The notes under the pieces were generated by a model that saw only the letters and a list, made by a program, of their open reading frames with translations, did not search any database and was not told where the DNA came from. Shown one piece after another: positions 14,517-21,996 of a stretch of DNA of 28,572 nucleotides. Numbering within the stretch: the first letter of the stretch is position 1; each line of letters begins with the position of its first letter. The stretch is from Phascolarctobacterium succinatutens CAG:287 (GTDB lineage: Bacteria; Bacillota; Negativicutes; Acidaminococcales; Acidaminococcaceae): positions 1 through 28,572 of the forward strand of contig NZ_FR892753.1 in assembly GCF_000434895.1 (NCBI RefSeq), given 5' to 3'. The position numbers and the translations under genes are program-made.

Positions 14517-14734
14517 AAGAATTGTTTTAGCAATTATCTGTCACGCTGCAGCGAAAAATTTTTTAACGGCAATTTCGTGCGGAACAAAGACGAAATTGCA
14601 ATAAAACTCGCGCTAGGCGAAGTGTTTTTCTGCAGAAGTCAGCTTAGCGCTCAAACAATATTGCAATTTCGGTTGTTCCAGGCACTCATTACCTAAAATT
14701 TTTATGCTTTCGCTGCGACAGAATAATTGCTGCG
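14517..14734. repeat. Long nested palindromic element (MITE-like) between folP and folK
   Basis: The outer arms match the short copy: AGCAATTATCTGTC from 14529 and GACAGAATAATTGCT to 14731. Inside them, CGAAATTGCAATA (14591-14603) and TATTGCAATTTCG (14659-14671) form a perfect 13-bp inverted repeat. It is flanked outside by GGAACAA / TTGTTCC (14581-14587, 14673-14679) and inside by GCGCTA / TAGCGC (14610-14615, 14645-14650). GCAATTTCGT at 14569-14578 can alternatively pair with ACGAAATTGC at 14590-14599. No credible coding frame is present. The whole can fold as one long hairpin in DNA or RNA. Confidence 0.85.
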
Positions 14735-14770
14735 TCTACCATCATCACATCAAAAGAATAGGAGTCTGAG

Positions 14771-15229
14771 ATGGCTATTGCATATGTTGCCTTAGGCAGT
14801 AACCTAGGCGATAAGAAAAAGAATTTACAGCGCGCGCTGATGCTGCTGATGCAGCAGGGCGTGGAGGTACTGCAGGTTTCGGGCTATTTTGCTACGGAGC
14901 CTTATGGTGTGACGGACCAGCCGCAGTTTTTGAATGCTGTGTGCAGGGTGCACACTAATCTGGAGCCGGTGGCGCTTTTGCGTACACTTTTGGCAACGGA
15001 GCTGGCGATGGGGCGTGTGCGCCTGCGTCATTGGGGTGAGCGCAATATTGATCTGGATTTGCTGCTTTACGAAAATGTCGTGATGCAGACACCGGAGCTT
15101 ACGCTGCCGCATCCCGATATGCAGAACAGGGATTTTGTGCTGCTGCCGCTTTTGGATATTGCACCGGAGCTGGTACATCCGCTGTTGCATAAAACTGTGC
15201 GTGAAATGGCGGCGGAGCTGAACAAATAA
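14771..15229 (+). CDS. folK: 2-amino-4-hydroxy-6-hydroxymethyldihydropteridine pyrophosphokinase (HPPK)
   Basis: FolK transfers pyrophosphate from ATP to 6-hydroxymethyl-dihydropterin, the step before FolP. The 152-residue protein has the complete pattern: VALGSNLGDKKKNL near the N-terminus, the TEPYGVTDQPQFLNAV pterin-binding region, the central RLRHWGERNIDLDLLLY with the magnesium-binding Asp pair, and LPHPDMQNRDFVLLPL. AGGAG at 14760-14764 with six-base spacing supports the ATG. It is separated from folP by 341 bases, mostly repeat DNA. Unless transcription crosses the palindromes, it would need a promoter near 14700-14760, and I see no good one. Confidence 0.95.
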   Translation: MAIAYVALGSNLGDKKKNLQRALMLLMQQGVEVLQVSGYFATEPYGVTDQPQFLNAVCRVHTNLEPVALLRTLLATELAMGRVRLRHWGERNIDLDLLLYENVVMQTPELTLPHPDMQNRDFVLLPLLDIAPELVHPLLHKTVREMAAELNK

Positions 15230-15251
15230 TGCTGCGATACGAGCGATTTGT

Positions 15252-15281
15252 TTTACAGCAAATATGCGCTTGTGCTATAAT
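15252..15281 (+). promoter_or_regulatory. Sigma-A promoter of the orphan zinc-ribbon gene, inside a palindrome
   Basis: TTTACA (15252-15257) and TATAAT (15276-15281) have 18-base spacing. The -35 box lies in the loop of an inverted repeat: AGCG plus ATTTG at 15242-15250 with CAAAT at 15259-15263 and CGCT at 15267-15270. This could be an operator or a decayed copy of the nearby repeat. Confidence 0.65.
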
Positions 15282-15310
15282 TAAGGAAAAACATCTGGCA
15301 GGAGGTAGCT

Positions 15311-15712
15311 ATGAGAATAGATGGTGCCGGCGGTTGCTTTGATAACCGTCTTTATGAAGTTGATATTGACGTAGCCTGGAATATTGCCTTGCTGTGCGTC
15401 AATGAGATGGGTGTAACTATTGATGAGCAGGATGATGCTGCACATCAGCTGCACTTCCATAACAAGAAAAAAATTATGCAGTTGGCTATGCAGTCTTTGG
15501 ATGAAGAAACAGTACAGGTTATCATGGACTCCACTAAGGAGCGTCTGCAGATTTATAACTGGAAGCGCGAGGACAAAGAGGTTAACCAGTTCTATGAGCT
15601 GTTCGAAAAGAAGCTCACGGAATACCGTGCCTTTATTTTGTGCCCGAACTGTTCCGCAAAAATCAGCTCTTTGGTTAAGTTCTGCCCCGAGTGCGGCTGC
15701 AAAGTAAAATAA
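15311..15712 (+). CDS. Hypothetical protein with C-terminal zinc ribbon
   Basis: I do not recognise the family. The 133-residue acidic protein has a helical N-terminal part (about residues 20-105). A typical stretch is KKKIMQLAMQSLDEETVQVI; there is no signal peptide or membrane segment. It is followed by a four-Cys zinc ribbon of the zinc_ribbon_2 type: LCPNCSAKI, then KFCPECGCKVK ending at the C-terminus. CAGGAGG at 15299-15305 and a consensus promoter show that it is a real, separately controlled gene. It ends at a bidirectional terminator shared with rpmB. The zinc ribbon suggests a nucleic-acid or protein-binding role, but nothing here defines it. Confidence 0.75.
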   Translation: MRIDGAGGCFDNRLYEVDIDVAWNIALLCVNEMGVTIDEQDDAAHQLHFHNKKKIMQLAMQSLDEETVQVIMDSTKERLQIYNWKREDKEVNQFYELFEKKLTEYRAFILCPNCSAKISSLVKFCPECGCKVK

Positions 15713-15717
15713 GCACA

Positions 15718-15758
15718 AAAAAAGAAACCAAATACCGATTGGTATTTGGCTTCTTTTT
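15718..15758. terminator. Bidirectional terminator between the zinc-ribbon gene and rpmB
   Basis: CCAAATACC (15728-15736), a GATT loop and GGTATTTGG (15741-15749) form a perfect stem with an A-rich left flank and a T-rich right flank. It serves the plus-strand gene and, read from the other strand, rpmB. Confidence 0.92.
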
Positions 15759-15771
15759 AAATCCGAACGGA

Positions 15772-15963
15772 TTAGATTGCGCGGTTAACTTTACCGGAAC
15801 GCAGGCAACGGGTGCAAACGTTCAAGCGTTTAACAGAACCTTCAACAACTGCTCTTACTTGTTGAATATTCGGGTTCCAAGCACGTTTGGTGTGTCTATT
15901 GGAGTGGCTGACGTTGTTGCCAGCGAGTTTTCCTTTACCGCAGATTTCGCAGATAGATGCCAT
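15772..15963 (-). CDS. rpmB: Large ribosomal subunit protein bL28
   Basis: bL28 is a 63-residue protein of the 50S subunit. The sequence starts MASICEICGKGKLAGNNVSH and continues with NRHTKRAWNPNIQ, RLNVCTRCLRSGKV. It has two CxxC pairs (CEIC and CTRC), so it is the zinc-binding (C+) form. A zinc-free form would be expected elsewhere only if Zur-type control exists. The frame stays open upstream to 16050, but the ATG at 15963 is preceded by a strong AAGGAGGTG (CACCTCCTT on the plus strand, 15971-15979) and matches the family start. It is transcribed divergently from recG, as a single gene. Confidence 0.97.
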   Translation of the reverse strand: MASICEICGKGKLAGNNVSHSNRHTKRAWNPNIQQVRAVVEGSVKRLNVCTRCLRSGKVNRAI

Positions 15964-16021
15964 TGTTTCCCACCTCCTTAAACGTGATAAGACATAAGGC
16001 ACATTCAAATTTAACATGAGT

Positions 16022-16050
16022 ATCATACCATAAAGAGCGCAGAAAATCAA
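16022..16050 (-). promoter_or_regulatory. Sigma-A promoter for rpmB
   Basis: On the minus strand, TTGATT (16050-16045) and TATGAT (16027-16022) have 17-base spacing and lie about 60 bases before the rpmB start. Confidence 0.65.
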
Positions 16051-16083
16051 GGGAATTTTAAGATAAAGAGGGTATTTTTATAA

Positions 16084-18144
16084 ATGTGGTGGAAAGAACC
16101 TGTAACAACACTAAAAGGTGTAGGTGTAAAAAAGGCAGCTGAGCTGGCTGCTCTTAATATTTTCAGCGTGGGTGATTTGCTGGAATTTTACCCGCGTCAG
16201 GGTGCTTATCTTGATTATGCCAAGCTCAAAACTATTAAGGAGCTTGATGTAGACAACAGCAAGCAGATTTTCAAAGCGACGGTTTATCAGGTGAAAAACG
16301 GCTACGGTGCCAGCCGTCGCAGTTATACTTCCGTGACGGTGCGTGACGAAACAGGCTATGCTACGCTGTACTTTTTCGGCGGGCAGCGCTATAAGGCGCA
16401 GAAGCTGAAGCCGGATACAATGCTGCAGATTACAGGCCGCGTAAGGCATGGGCGTACTACGAAGTCCGTCAGTGAGGTTGACGTACAGACCTTGGAACAG
16501 GACGAGGGCAAAACGCCGGGCATTGTACCGGTGTATGCTTTGAGCGGTAACCTGACGCAGAAGAACCTGCGTACCTGGGTGAGCGAGGCGCTGCGCCTGG
16601 CTGCAGAGGATTTGCCGGAAAGCTTACCGGCGAAGGTTGTCAGCCAATACAATTTGCCCGACCGCTATACGGCGCTGAAAAATATTCACTTTCCGGAAAG
16701 CTGGGAGGCGTTGCGGCGTGCAAAGCAGCGTTTCGTCTTTGAGGAGCTGTTTTTGCTGCAGTGCGGCTTGCTGTATTATCGTCAGCAGAGCCATGACTAC
16801 AGAGAGGGTATTAAGCACGCTGCAGACGGTGCGCTTGTTAAAGACGTAATGCAGGGACTGCCCTTTGAGCTGACGGCGGCACAGCAGCAGGCATGGCACG
16901 AAATTTCGCTGGATATGCAGGATAAGAAGCCTATGCACCGCATTCTGCAGGGCGATGTAGGCAGCGGCAAGACGGTTATCAGCGCTCTGGCGTTGGCTAA
17001 GGCGGTGGAAAACGGTTATCAGGGCTGCATTATGGTGCCGACGGAAATTTTGGCGGCGCAGCATTTTGAAACGCTGGAGCAATATCTGCAGCCATACGGT
17101 GTGCGTATTGCTTTACTGACGGGCGGTATGCGTGCCAAGGCAAGGCGCGAGCTGCTGCTGAATCTGGAGCTGGGGCTTGTTGACGTGGTTGTGGGTACGC
17201 ATGCTTTGTTGGAGGAGGATGTGCGCTTTGCCAATCTGTCGCTGACGGTGACGGATGAGCAGCACCGCTTCGGCGTAGAGCAGCGTGCACGCCTGTCCAA
17301 TAAATCGGAGAATGCTCCCGATGTACTGGTAATGACGGCAACGCCGATTCCGCGTACTTTAGCGCTTACTGTTTACGGCGATTTGGATATTTCCGTAATG
17401 AAGGGACGTCCGCCGCAGCGCAAGCCGGTGCGGACGCTGTGTTATACGGATGAGCGCCGACGCGAGGTGTATGCAGGCCTGGTCCGTCAGGTGCAGGCAG
17501 GAAGGCAGGCTTATGTTGTCTGCCCGCTGATTGAGGAATCGGATGTTCTGGCTATGCATAGCGCAGAAAGAGTATACGAGGAGCTGAAGCGTGATTTTCT
17601 GCAGGATATTCCCTGCGCTCTGCTGCATGGCAGGCTGAAGGGTGCGGAGAAGGATGCCATTATGAGCAGCTTTGCGGCAGGCGAGCTGAAGGTGCTGGTG
17701 AGCACTACGGTTATCGAGGTTGGCGTGAACGTGCCCAATGCTACGCTGATGGTGATTGAAAATGCGGAGCGCTTTGGCTTGGCGCAGCTGCACCAGCTGC
17801 GCGGACGTGTAGGTCGCGGCAGCGAGCAGTCCTACTGCGTGCTGCTGACGGCCGCCGATTCGCCGGAGGCACTGGCGCGTCTGAACGTACTGCATGAGAG
17901 CGAGGACGGCTTTTATCTGGCGGAAAAGGATATGGAGCAGCGCGGTGCAGGCCAGCTCTTTGGCCTAAAGCAGCATGGCTTGCCAGATTTGCGAATTGCT
18001 GATATAATGCGAGATGTTGACGTAATTGCGCAGGTTCGCCAACTGGCGCAGGCGCAGCTGCGTACGCCGGAGGATTGGGCGGAAATCCGTCGTCTGGTGG
18101 AAATGCAGTTTGGCGAACGCTTTAATATGATTTTCAATACTTAA
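16084..18144 (+). CDS. recG: ATP-dependent DNA helicase RecG
   Basis: RecG remodels stalled forks and branch-migrates Holliday junctions. The 686 residues fit the family. An N-terminal wedge/OB domain occupies about 1-150, with VTTLKGVGVKKAAELAAL and the DYAKL region. The helicase motifs are GDVGSGKTV (290-298), MVPTEILAAQHF, GTHALLEE, the box DEQHRFGVEQR (391-401), MTATPIPRTLAL, STTVIEVGVNVPNAT, and the LHQLRGRVGRG motif VI. The TRG-like end QRGAGQLFGLKQHGLPDLR is present. GAGGG at 16068-16072 is about 11 bases from the ATG, slightly long. It starts divergently from rpmB and is followed 15 bases later by the membrane protein gene. Confidence 0.97.
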   Translation: MWWKEPVTTLKGVGVKKAAELAALNIFSVGDLLEFYPRQGAYLDYAKLKTIKELDVDNSKQIFKATVYQVKNGYGASRRSYTSVTVRDETGYATLYFFGGQRYKAQKLKPDTMLQITGRVRHGRTTKSVSEVDVQTLEQDEGKTPGIVPVYALSGNLTQKNLRTWVSEALRLAAEDLPESLPAKVVSQYNLPDRYTALKNIHFPESWEALRRAKQRFVFEELFLLQCGLLYYRQQSHDYREGIKHAADGALVKDVMQGLPFELTAAQQQAWHEISLDMQDKKPMHRILQGDVGSGKTVISALALAKAVENGYQGCIMVPTEILAAQHFETLEQYLQPYGVRIALLTGGMRAKARRELLLNLELGLVDVVVGTHALLEEDVRFANLSLTVTDEQHRFGVEQRARLSNKSENAPDVLVMTATPIPRTLALTVYGDLDISVMKGRPPQRKPVRTLCYTDERRREVYAGLVRQVQAGRQAYVVCPLIEESDVLAMHSAERVYEELKRDFLQDIPCALLHGRLKGAEKDAIMSSFAAGELKVLVSTTVIEVGVNVPNATLMVIENAERFGLAQLHQLRGRVGRGSEQSYCVLLTAADSPEALARLNVLHESEDGFYLAEKDMEQRGAGQLFGLKQHGLPDLRIADIMRDVDVIAQVRQLAQAQLRTPEDWAEIRRLVEMQFGERFNMIFNT

Positions 18145-18159
18145 AGAGGGTATAAATAC

Positions 18160-18858
18160 ATGAAAAAAGACTGGTTAAAAAATCCTGATGTTTGTGCTAA
18201 GGTGACGGCGGCAGTTTTGCTGGTGGCCTTGTTTTTGGGTATTCACTTTTTTGCCGATGATTTCTTTAACAAAACCTTTACGCTGGCAATCAGCGGCAAT
18301 GTCAACGGCCTGGTGGAATATCTGCGCTCCTTTGGACCATGGGCGATTTTAATCAGTTTTGTACTGGATGTGCTGATTAATGCGGGCAGTGTTTTCCCGT
18401 CGATTTTTCTTTCTACAGCCAACGGTCTGATTTTCGGTCTGCCGCTTGGTATTTCTATTTCCTGGCTGGCAGAAACAACCGGTGTGGTTATCAGCTTTTA
18501 CCTGATGCGCTTTTTCTTCCGTGATACGGCGCAGAAGCTGATTGAAAAAAGCAACTCGCTGAAATCCATTGATGCAGCAAGCAGCAAGCACGGTTTGGAG
18601 TGGATGGCCTTCGCCAGGGCGCTGCCGTATTTCCCATCAGGCATTTTGACGGCGGTGGGTGCTGTGAGCAGCATGAGTGCGCGTGATTACATTATTGCCA
18701 ACCTTATCGGCAAATTTCCTTCTACGGCGTTGGAGGTTGTCATCGGTCATGATGTAGTTAATTTTCAGGAGCACAGCCAAAGATTAACGATTTTGATCTT
18801 GGTTGTGGGCGCTGTCTTTTTTGCGTATAAAAAATGGTTCTATAAAAAGGGAAAATAA
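18160..18858 (+). CDS. TVP38/TMEM64 family inner-membrane protein (VTT/DedA-like)
   Basis: The 232-residue protein has five or six membrane segments (about 15-32, 50-72, 78-105, 108-125, 155-185, 205-222). It has the VTT-domain features NAGSVFPSIFLSTANGLIFG and the re-entrant region ARALPYFPSGILTAVGAVS, with the family-typical Arg and Pro-rich FARxxPxxP pattern (here FARALPYFPSG). Relatives act in lipid scrambling or membrane homeostasis; the substrate cannot be read from sequence. It lies 15 bases after recG and ends at a strong terminator, so it is probably co-transcribed with recG without an obvious functional link. Confidence 0.85.
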   Translation: MKKDWLKNPDVCAKVTAAVLLVALFLGIHFFADDFFNKTFTLAISGNVNGLVEYLRSFGPWAILISFVLDVLINAGSVFPSIFLSTANGLIFGLPLGISISWLAETTGVVISFYLMRFFFRDTAQKLIEKSNSLKSIDAASSKHGLEWMAFARALPYFPSGILTAVGAVSSMSARDYIIANLIGKFPSTALEVVIGHDVVNFQEHSQRLTILILVVGAVFFAYKKWFYKKGK

Positions 18859-18872
18859 AATTTGCTTTAGTG

Positions 18873-18906
18873 CGTCGCTGCAGTAATTTCTGTGGCGGCG
18901 TTTTTT
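18873..18906 (+). terminator. Terminator after the TVP38-family gene
   Basis: An 11-bp stem CGTCGCTGCAG / CTGTGGCGGCG (three or four G-T pairs), with a TAATTT loop, is followed by six T residues. Confidence 0.85.
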
Positions 18907-18944
18907 ACAGATGGAGATACAGATAGTGAAAGGAAATAACACTT

Positions 18945-20141
18945 ATGGAAAATAAACAAGTGCAGCCATGGCAGCAATATCAGGCACTTTATCTGCATAT
19001 ACCGTTTTGCGTACAGAAATGCCTGTACTGTGATTTTGCTTCTTATGCCGGCTTTGGCGAGCAGGCAAAGCGTGACTATACCGATGCTGTGTGCAAAGAA
19101 ATTGCTCTGCGTGCGCCTGAGGCGGCAAATATGGCGGCGAACGCCAGCATTTACTTTGGCGGCGGTACGCCGAGCGTGCTGCCTACGGAATGTATTGCTA
19201 AGCTGGCGAACGCATTGAAGCAGTACGGCTTTTGGCAGCAGCCCTGCGAGGCAACGATTGAGGTGAACCCCGGCACGGCGGATTTGGCCAAGCTGCAGAC
19301 GCTGCGTCAGCTTGGCTTTGACCGCATCAGCTTCGGCGTACAGTCGCTGCAGGATGACGAGCTGCGGGCAATAGGACGCATTCACAACGCACAGCAGGCA
19401 CTGGAGGCGTTGGCATTGGCACGCAAAGCAGGCTTCGCACGCATCAGTGCGGATTTGATTTACGGCCTGCCGTCGCAGACGCTTACAAGCCTGCAGGATA
19501 CGCTGGAGCGTCTGACCGATACGGGCATAGAGCATATTTCTGTTTACGGCCTGATTGTGGAGGAGGGCACGCCGCTCGCAAGCCTTGTGGATAAGGGCAG
19601 AATAACTTTGCCTGACGAGGATACTGCGGCGGATATGTATGAGCTGGTGCAGAGCTTTTTGCGCGAGCGTAGCTTTGAGCGCTACGAAATTTCCAACTAT
19701 GCCAAAAACGGACAGTATTCGCGGCACAATACGGTTTATTGGGAGTATCATCCCTACGTGGCCTTCGGCGCTGCCGCCTGCAGCTTTAATGGGCAAAAAC
19801 GGCGCACCGGGCTGAGTACGGTCAAGGAATATATCGGGCAGCTGCAAAGCTTCGGCGGTAATGATTTGCGCGACAGTGCATTATATAATGTAGAAGAATT
19901 ATCTTGCGCAGAGCTTTTGGAGGAGTTCATGTTTATGGGACTGCGCCGCAGCGAAGGTGCGAGCCTGGCGGAGGCACGCGAGCGCTTTGACGTGGATGTG
20001 CTGCAGCGCTTTGCCTCCGAGCTGGCGCCGCTGTTTGAACAAAAGCTTATTGCGTATGATGCAAGCACGCAAAGACTGCGTCTTACGGAGCGTGGTATGG
20101 AGGTCGGCAATCAAATATTTGAAGTTTTTGTGATAACTTAA
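18945..20141 (+). CDS. hemW: Radical SAM protein HemW (coproporphyrinogen III oxidase-like, heme chaperone)
   Basis: HemW proteins resemble HemN but are now regarded as heme-binding chaperones. The radical SAM cluster motif is CVQKCLYCDF (C-x3-C-x2-C, about residues 22-29). Other motifs are YFGGGTPSVL, EVNPGTADLAKL, GFDRISFGVQSLQDDELRAIGR, DLIYGLPSQT, the EISNYAKNGQYSRHN segment, and the C-terminal HemN_C domain (from about 300) ending LRLTERGMEVGNQIFEVF. The 398-residue length is normal. As expected for HemW, the N-terminal cluster lacks the extra Cys (CxxxCxxCxC) of true HemN. GAAAGGA at 18928-18934 supports the ATG. It is directly followed by the hrcA promoter. Confidence 0.94.
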   Translation: MENKQVQPWQQYQALYLHIPFCVQKCLYCDFASYAGFGEQAKRDYTDAVCKEIALRAPEAANMAANASIYFGGGTPSVLPTECIAKLANALKQYGFWQQPCEATIEVNPGTADLAKLQTLRQLGFDRISFGVQSLQDDELRAIGRIHNAQQALEALALARKAGFARISADLIYGLPSQTLTSLQDTLERLTDTGIEHISVYGLIVEEGTPLASLVDKGRITLPDEDTAADMYELVQSFLRERSFERYEISNYAKNGQYSRHNTVYWEYHPYVAFGAAACSFNGQKRRTGLSTVKEYIGQLQSFGGNDLRDSALYNVEELSCAELLEEFMFMGLRRSEGASLAEARERFDVDVLQRFASELAPLFEQKLIAYDASTQRLRLTERGMEVGNQIFEVFVIT

Positions 20142-20159
20142 AAATAAATAAAAAAGGTG

Positions 20160-20188
20160 TTGACAATAAAGTAGGCTAGTGCTATTCT
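20160..20188 (+). promoter_or_regulatory. Sigma-A promoter of the hrcA heat-shock operon
   Basis: TTGACA (20160-20165) and TATTCT (20183-20188) have 17-base spacing. The predicted start near 20195 lies just before the CIRCE element. Confidence 0.85.
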
Positions 20189-20200
20189 AGTATCAAGATG

Positions 20201-20227
20201 TTAGCACTCCTAATGATAGAGTGCTAA
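20201..20227. promoter_or_regulatory. CIRCE operator (HrcA binding site)
   Basis: TTAGCACTC-N9-GAGTGCTAA is a perfect consensus CIRCE (20201-20209, spacer 20210-20218, 20219-20227). HrcA binding here should repress hrcA-grpE-dnaK until heat shock titrates GroEL away. Confidence 0.98.
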
Positions 20228-20248
20228 CAATCAAAATGAGGTGGGAAT

Positions 20249-21283
20249 ATGTTAAACGAAAGAAAGAAAAAAATTCTCCAGCTCATAATTGAGGATTATA
20301 TTTCAACTGCTGAGCCTGTAGGTTCAAGGACGATTGCCCGCAAGTATGATTTGGGCCTCAGTCCTGCGACCATCCGTAACGAGATGAGTGACCTGGAGCT
20401 CCTGGGTTATCTGGAGCAGCCGCACACCTCGGCCGGACGTGTACCGTCGGCTCAGGCTTATCGTCTTTATGTTGATTCGCTTGTTGAGCCGGGTACTCTG
20501 ACAGATAATGACAGAGCGCTGATTAACGGCTGGTTCAGCGAAAGACGCAGAAGCATTGATGAAATCTTCCAGTCAACGGCGAAAATCCTTTCCCGGATGA
20601 CGAAGAATGTTTCAATGGTGCTGGCTAACCGTGATGCCGGTGCGTGCTTCCGTTATATGAAGTTTTTACCTCTGGATGAGCACCATGCCATCCTGTGCAT
20701 TGTAACAGATGACGGCAATGTGGCCAACTGCGTGGTAGAAATTCCTTTGGGAATGCGGCCGGAGGAGCTGGACTACATGGCAGGACGCGTCAGCAGACTG
20801 CTGGAGGGCAGAGCGTTGGCGAATATTACCGAGGACCTGCTGCAGGCGGTGCATACCAATATAGCAGATGATAAGCTGCTGTTCACATCGCTGGTACAGT
20901 CCATCCGCCAGATGCGTCAGAAATACCAGCAGCAAAAGGTTTTCCTGGGTGGTACCAAGCAGCTGCTGAACCAACCGGAATTCCGCGACGTGGAGCGTGT
21001 GAAGAATCTTCTGGGTATCCTGGAGGAGGAGCGCGTAGTACGCGATTTGCTGAAGGCAGGCGAGGACAGCGGACTGAAGATCACGATTGGCAGTGAAAAC
21101 AAATTCACCGGCATTCAGGATTGCAGCATGGTACAGGCAACATACCGTCTTAACGGTCAGATAGTCGGTACGATGGCAGTTCTTGGCCCGACGCGTATGG
21201 AATACGGCAAGGTAATTACCGTAATGGATTACCTGCATAAGTATTTGAAAACGATGTTCGAGCAAAAGCCCGACAATAAATAA
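20249..21283 (+). CDS. hrcA: Heat-inducible transcription repressor HrcA
   Basis: HrcA binds CIRCE and needs GroEL to stay active. The N-terminal winged helix is LQLIIEDYISTAEPVGSRTI, ARKYDLGLSPATIRNEMSDL, then LEQPHTSAGRVPSAQAYRLYVD. The remaining GAF-like regulatory region (about 100-330) ends GTMAVLGPTRMEYGKVITVM. The 344-residue length is usual. GAGGTGGG before the ATG and the CIRCE 22 bases upstream show autorepression. The first gene of the class I heat-shock cluster, it is followed 18 bases later by grpE. Confidence 0.97.
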   Translation: MLNERKKKILQLIIEDYISTAEPVGSRTIARKYDLGLSPATIRNEMSDLELLGYLEQPHTSAGRVPSAQAYRLYVDSLVEPGTLTDNDRALINGWFSERRRSIDEIFQSTAKILSRMTKNVSMVLANRDAGACFRYMKFLPLDEHHAILCIVTDDGNVANCVVEIPLGMRPEELDYMAGRVSRLLEGRALANITEDLLQAVHTNIADDKLLFTSLVQSIRQMRQKYQQQKVFLGGTKQLLNQPEFRDVERVKNLLGILEEERVVRDLLKAGEDSGLKITIGSENKFTGIQDCSMVQATYRLNGQIVGTMAVLGPTRMEYGKVITVMDYLHKYLKTMFEQKPDNK

Positions 21284-21301
21284 AACTAAGGAGGAAGAGC
21301 C

Positions 21302-21889
21302 TTGCAGGATAATGAAATGAAAGAAAAACAGGCTGAGCAGGAGGCTGCGGAAGCGAAGGCTGCCGAACAGGAAACTGCGGAAGCTGCAGAAGCTGAAAAA
21401 GCTGAAGATGCAAAAAATGCGGAGGAAGCCGCTGAGCCTGAGGTTGACCCGAAGGATGCTAAAATCGAAGAGCTGCAAAATCGTTTGTTGAGATTGCAGG
21501 CCGATTTTGAAAACTTCCGCCGTCGCACCAATATAGAAAAGGAACAGCTTTCCACCTTTGTAACAGCAAATGTGGTTGGCAAGTTCTTAAAGGTTTTAGA
21601 TAATTTTGAGCGTGCTGAAGCAAGCGTCGAAAAGGGCGATAATGTGGATGCAGTTGTCGACGGTATGAAAAAAATCCGCCGTCAGTTCGAAGATGCCTTC
21701 AAGGATCTGAAGGTAGAAGAAATCGAAGCTCAAAATGCCAAGTTTGACCCGAACATCCACGAAGCCGTAATGCGCGGTCATAATCCGGAGCTGGATGATG
21801 AAATCGTAGATATGGTTTTCGAAAAAGGCTATAAGCTGGGTGACAAGGTTATCCGTCACAGTAAGGTAAGAGTAAACACCAACGAATAA
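21302..21889 (+). CDS. grpE: Nucleotide exchange factor GrpE
   Basis: GrpE releases ADP from DnaK. The 195 residues have a low-complexity Ala/Glu/Lys N-terminus (about 1-50, e.g. AEQETAEAAEAEKAEDAKNA). A long dimer helix follows, with LRLQADFENFRRRTNIEKEQ, and then the C-terminal beta domain with FDPNIHEAVMRG and KGYKLGDKVIRHSKVRV. The start is TTG 21302, placed by AAGGAGG (21288-21294) at seven bases. ATG 21317 in the same frame would drop five residues and has worse spacing. The gene belongs to the hrcA operon, and a very strong hairpin separates it from dnaK. Confidence 0.96.
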   Translation: MQDNEMKEKQAEQEAAEAKAAEQETAEAAEAEKAEDAKNAEEAAEPEVDPKDAKIEELQNRLLRLQADFENFRRRTNIEKEQLSTFVTANVVGKFLKVLDNFERAEASVEKGDNVDAVVDGMKKIRRQFEDAFKDLKVEEIEAQNAKFDPNIHEAVMRGHNPELDDEIVDMVFEKGYKLGDKVIRHSKVRVNTNE

Positions 21890-21935
21890 AGCTGGCGTGC
21901 TCTTCACAATAAATTTAAAAAATATATCACATCGA

Positions 21936-21970
21936 TTCGGTAAAAATGCGGCAGCTGCCGCATCACCGAA
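21936..21970 (+). promoter_or_regulatory. Strong intercistronic hairpin between grpE and dnaK
   Basis: The perfect palindrome ATGCGGCAGCTGCCGCAT (21946-21963) is enclosed by TTCGGT (21936-21941) and ACCGAA (21965-21970). There is no T tract, so it is not a standard terminator. It ends 12 bases before the dnaK ribosome site (21982-21987) and may protect or delimit a processed dnaK mRNA. Confidence 0.7.
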
Positions 21971-21996
21971 GGATAATAATCAGGAGGATAAAAATC

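Noticed and set aside
14484..14696. 70-aa frame between folP and folK
   Set aside because: It lies inside the palindromic repeats and has no ribosome site.
14441..14734. CRISPR array
   Set aside because: There are only two or three partial repeat units, spacing is unequal, the repeats are palindromic and no cas genes are nearby.
15964..16050. N-terminal extension of rpmB
   Set aside because: bL28 starts MA-S-I-C at 15963 behind a strong ribosome site. The extension covers the rpmB promoter.
18867..19847. 326-codon minus-strand frame opposite hemW
   Set aside because: hemW on the plus strand has all family motifs. The opposite frame has none and runs through a terminator.
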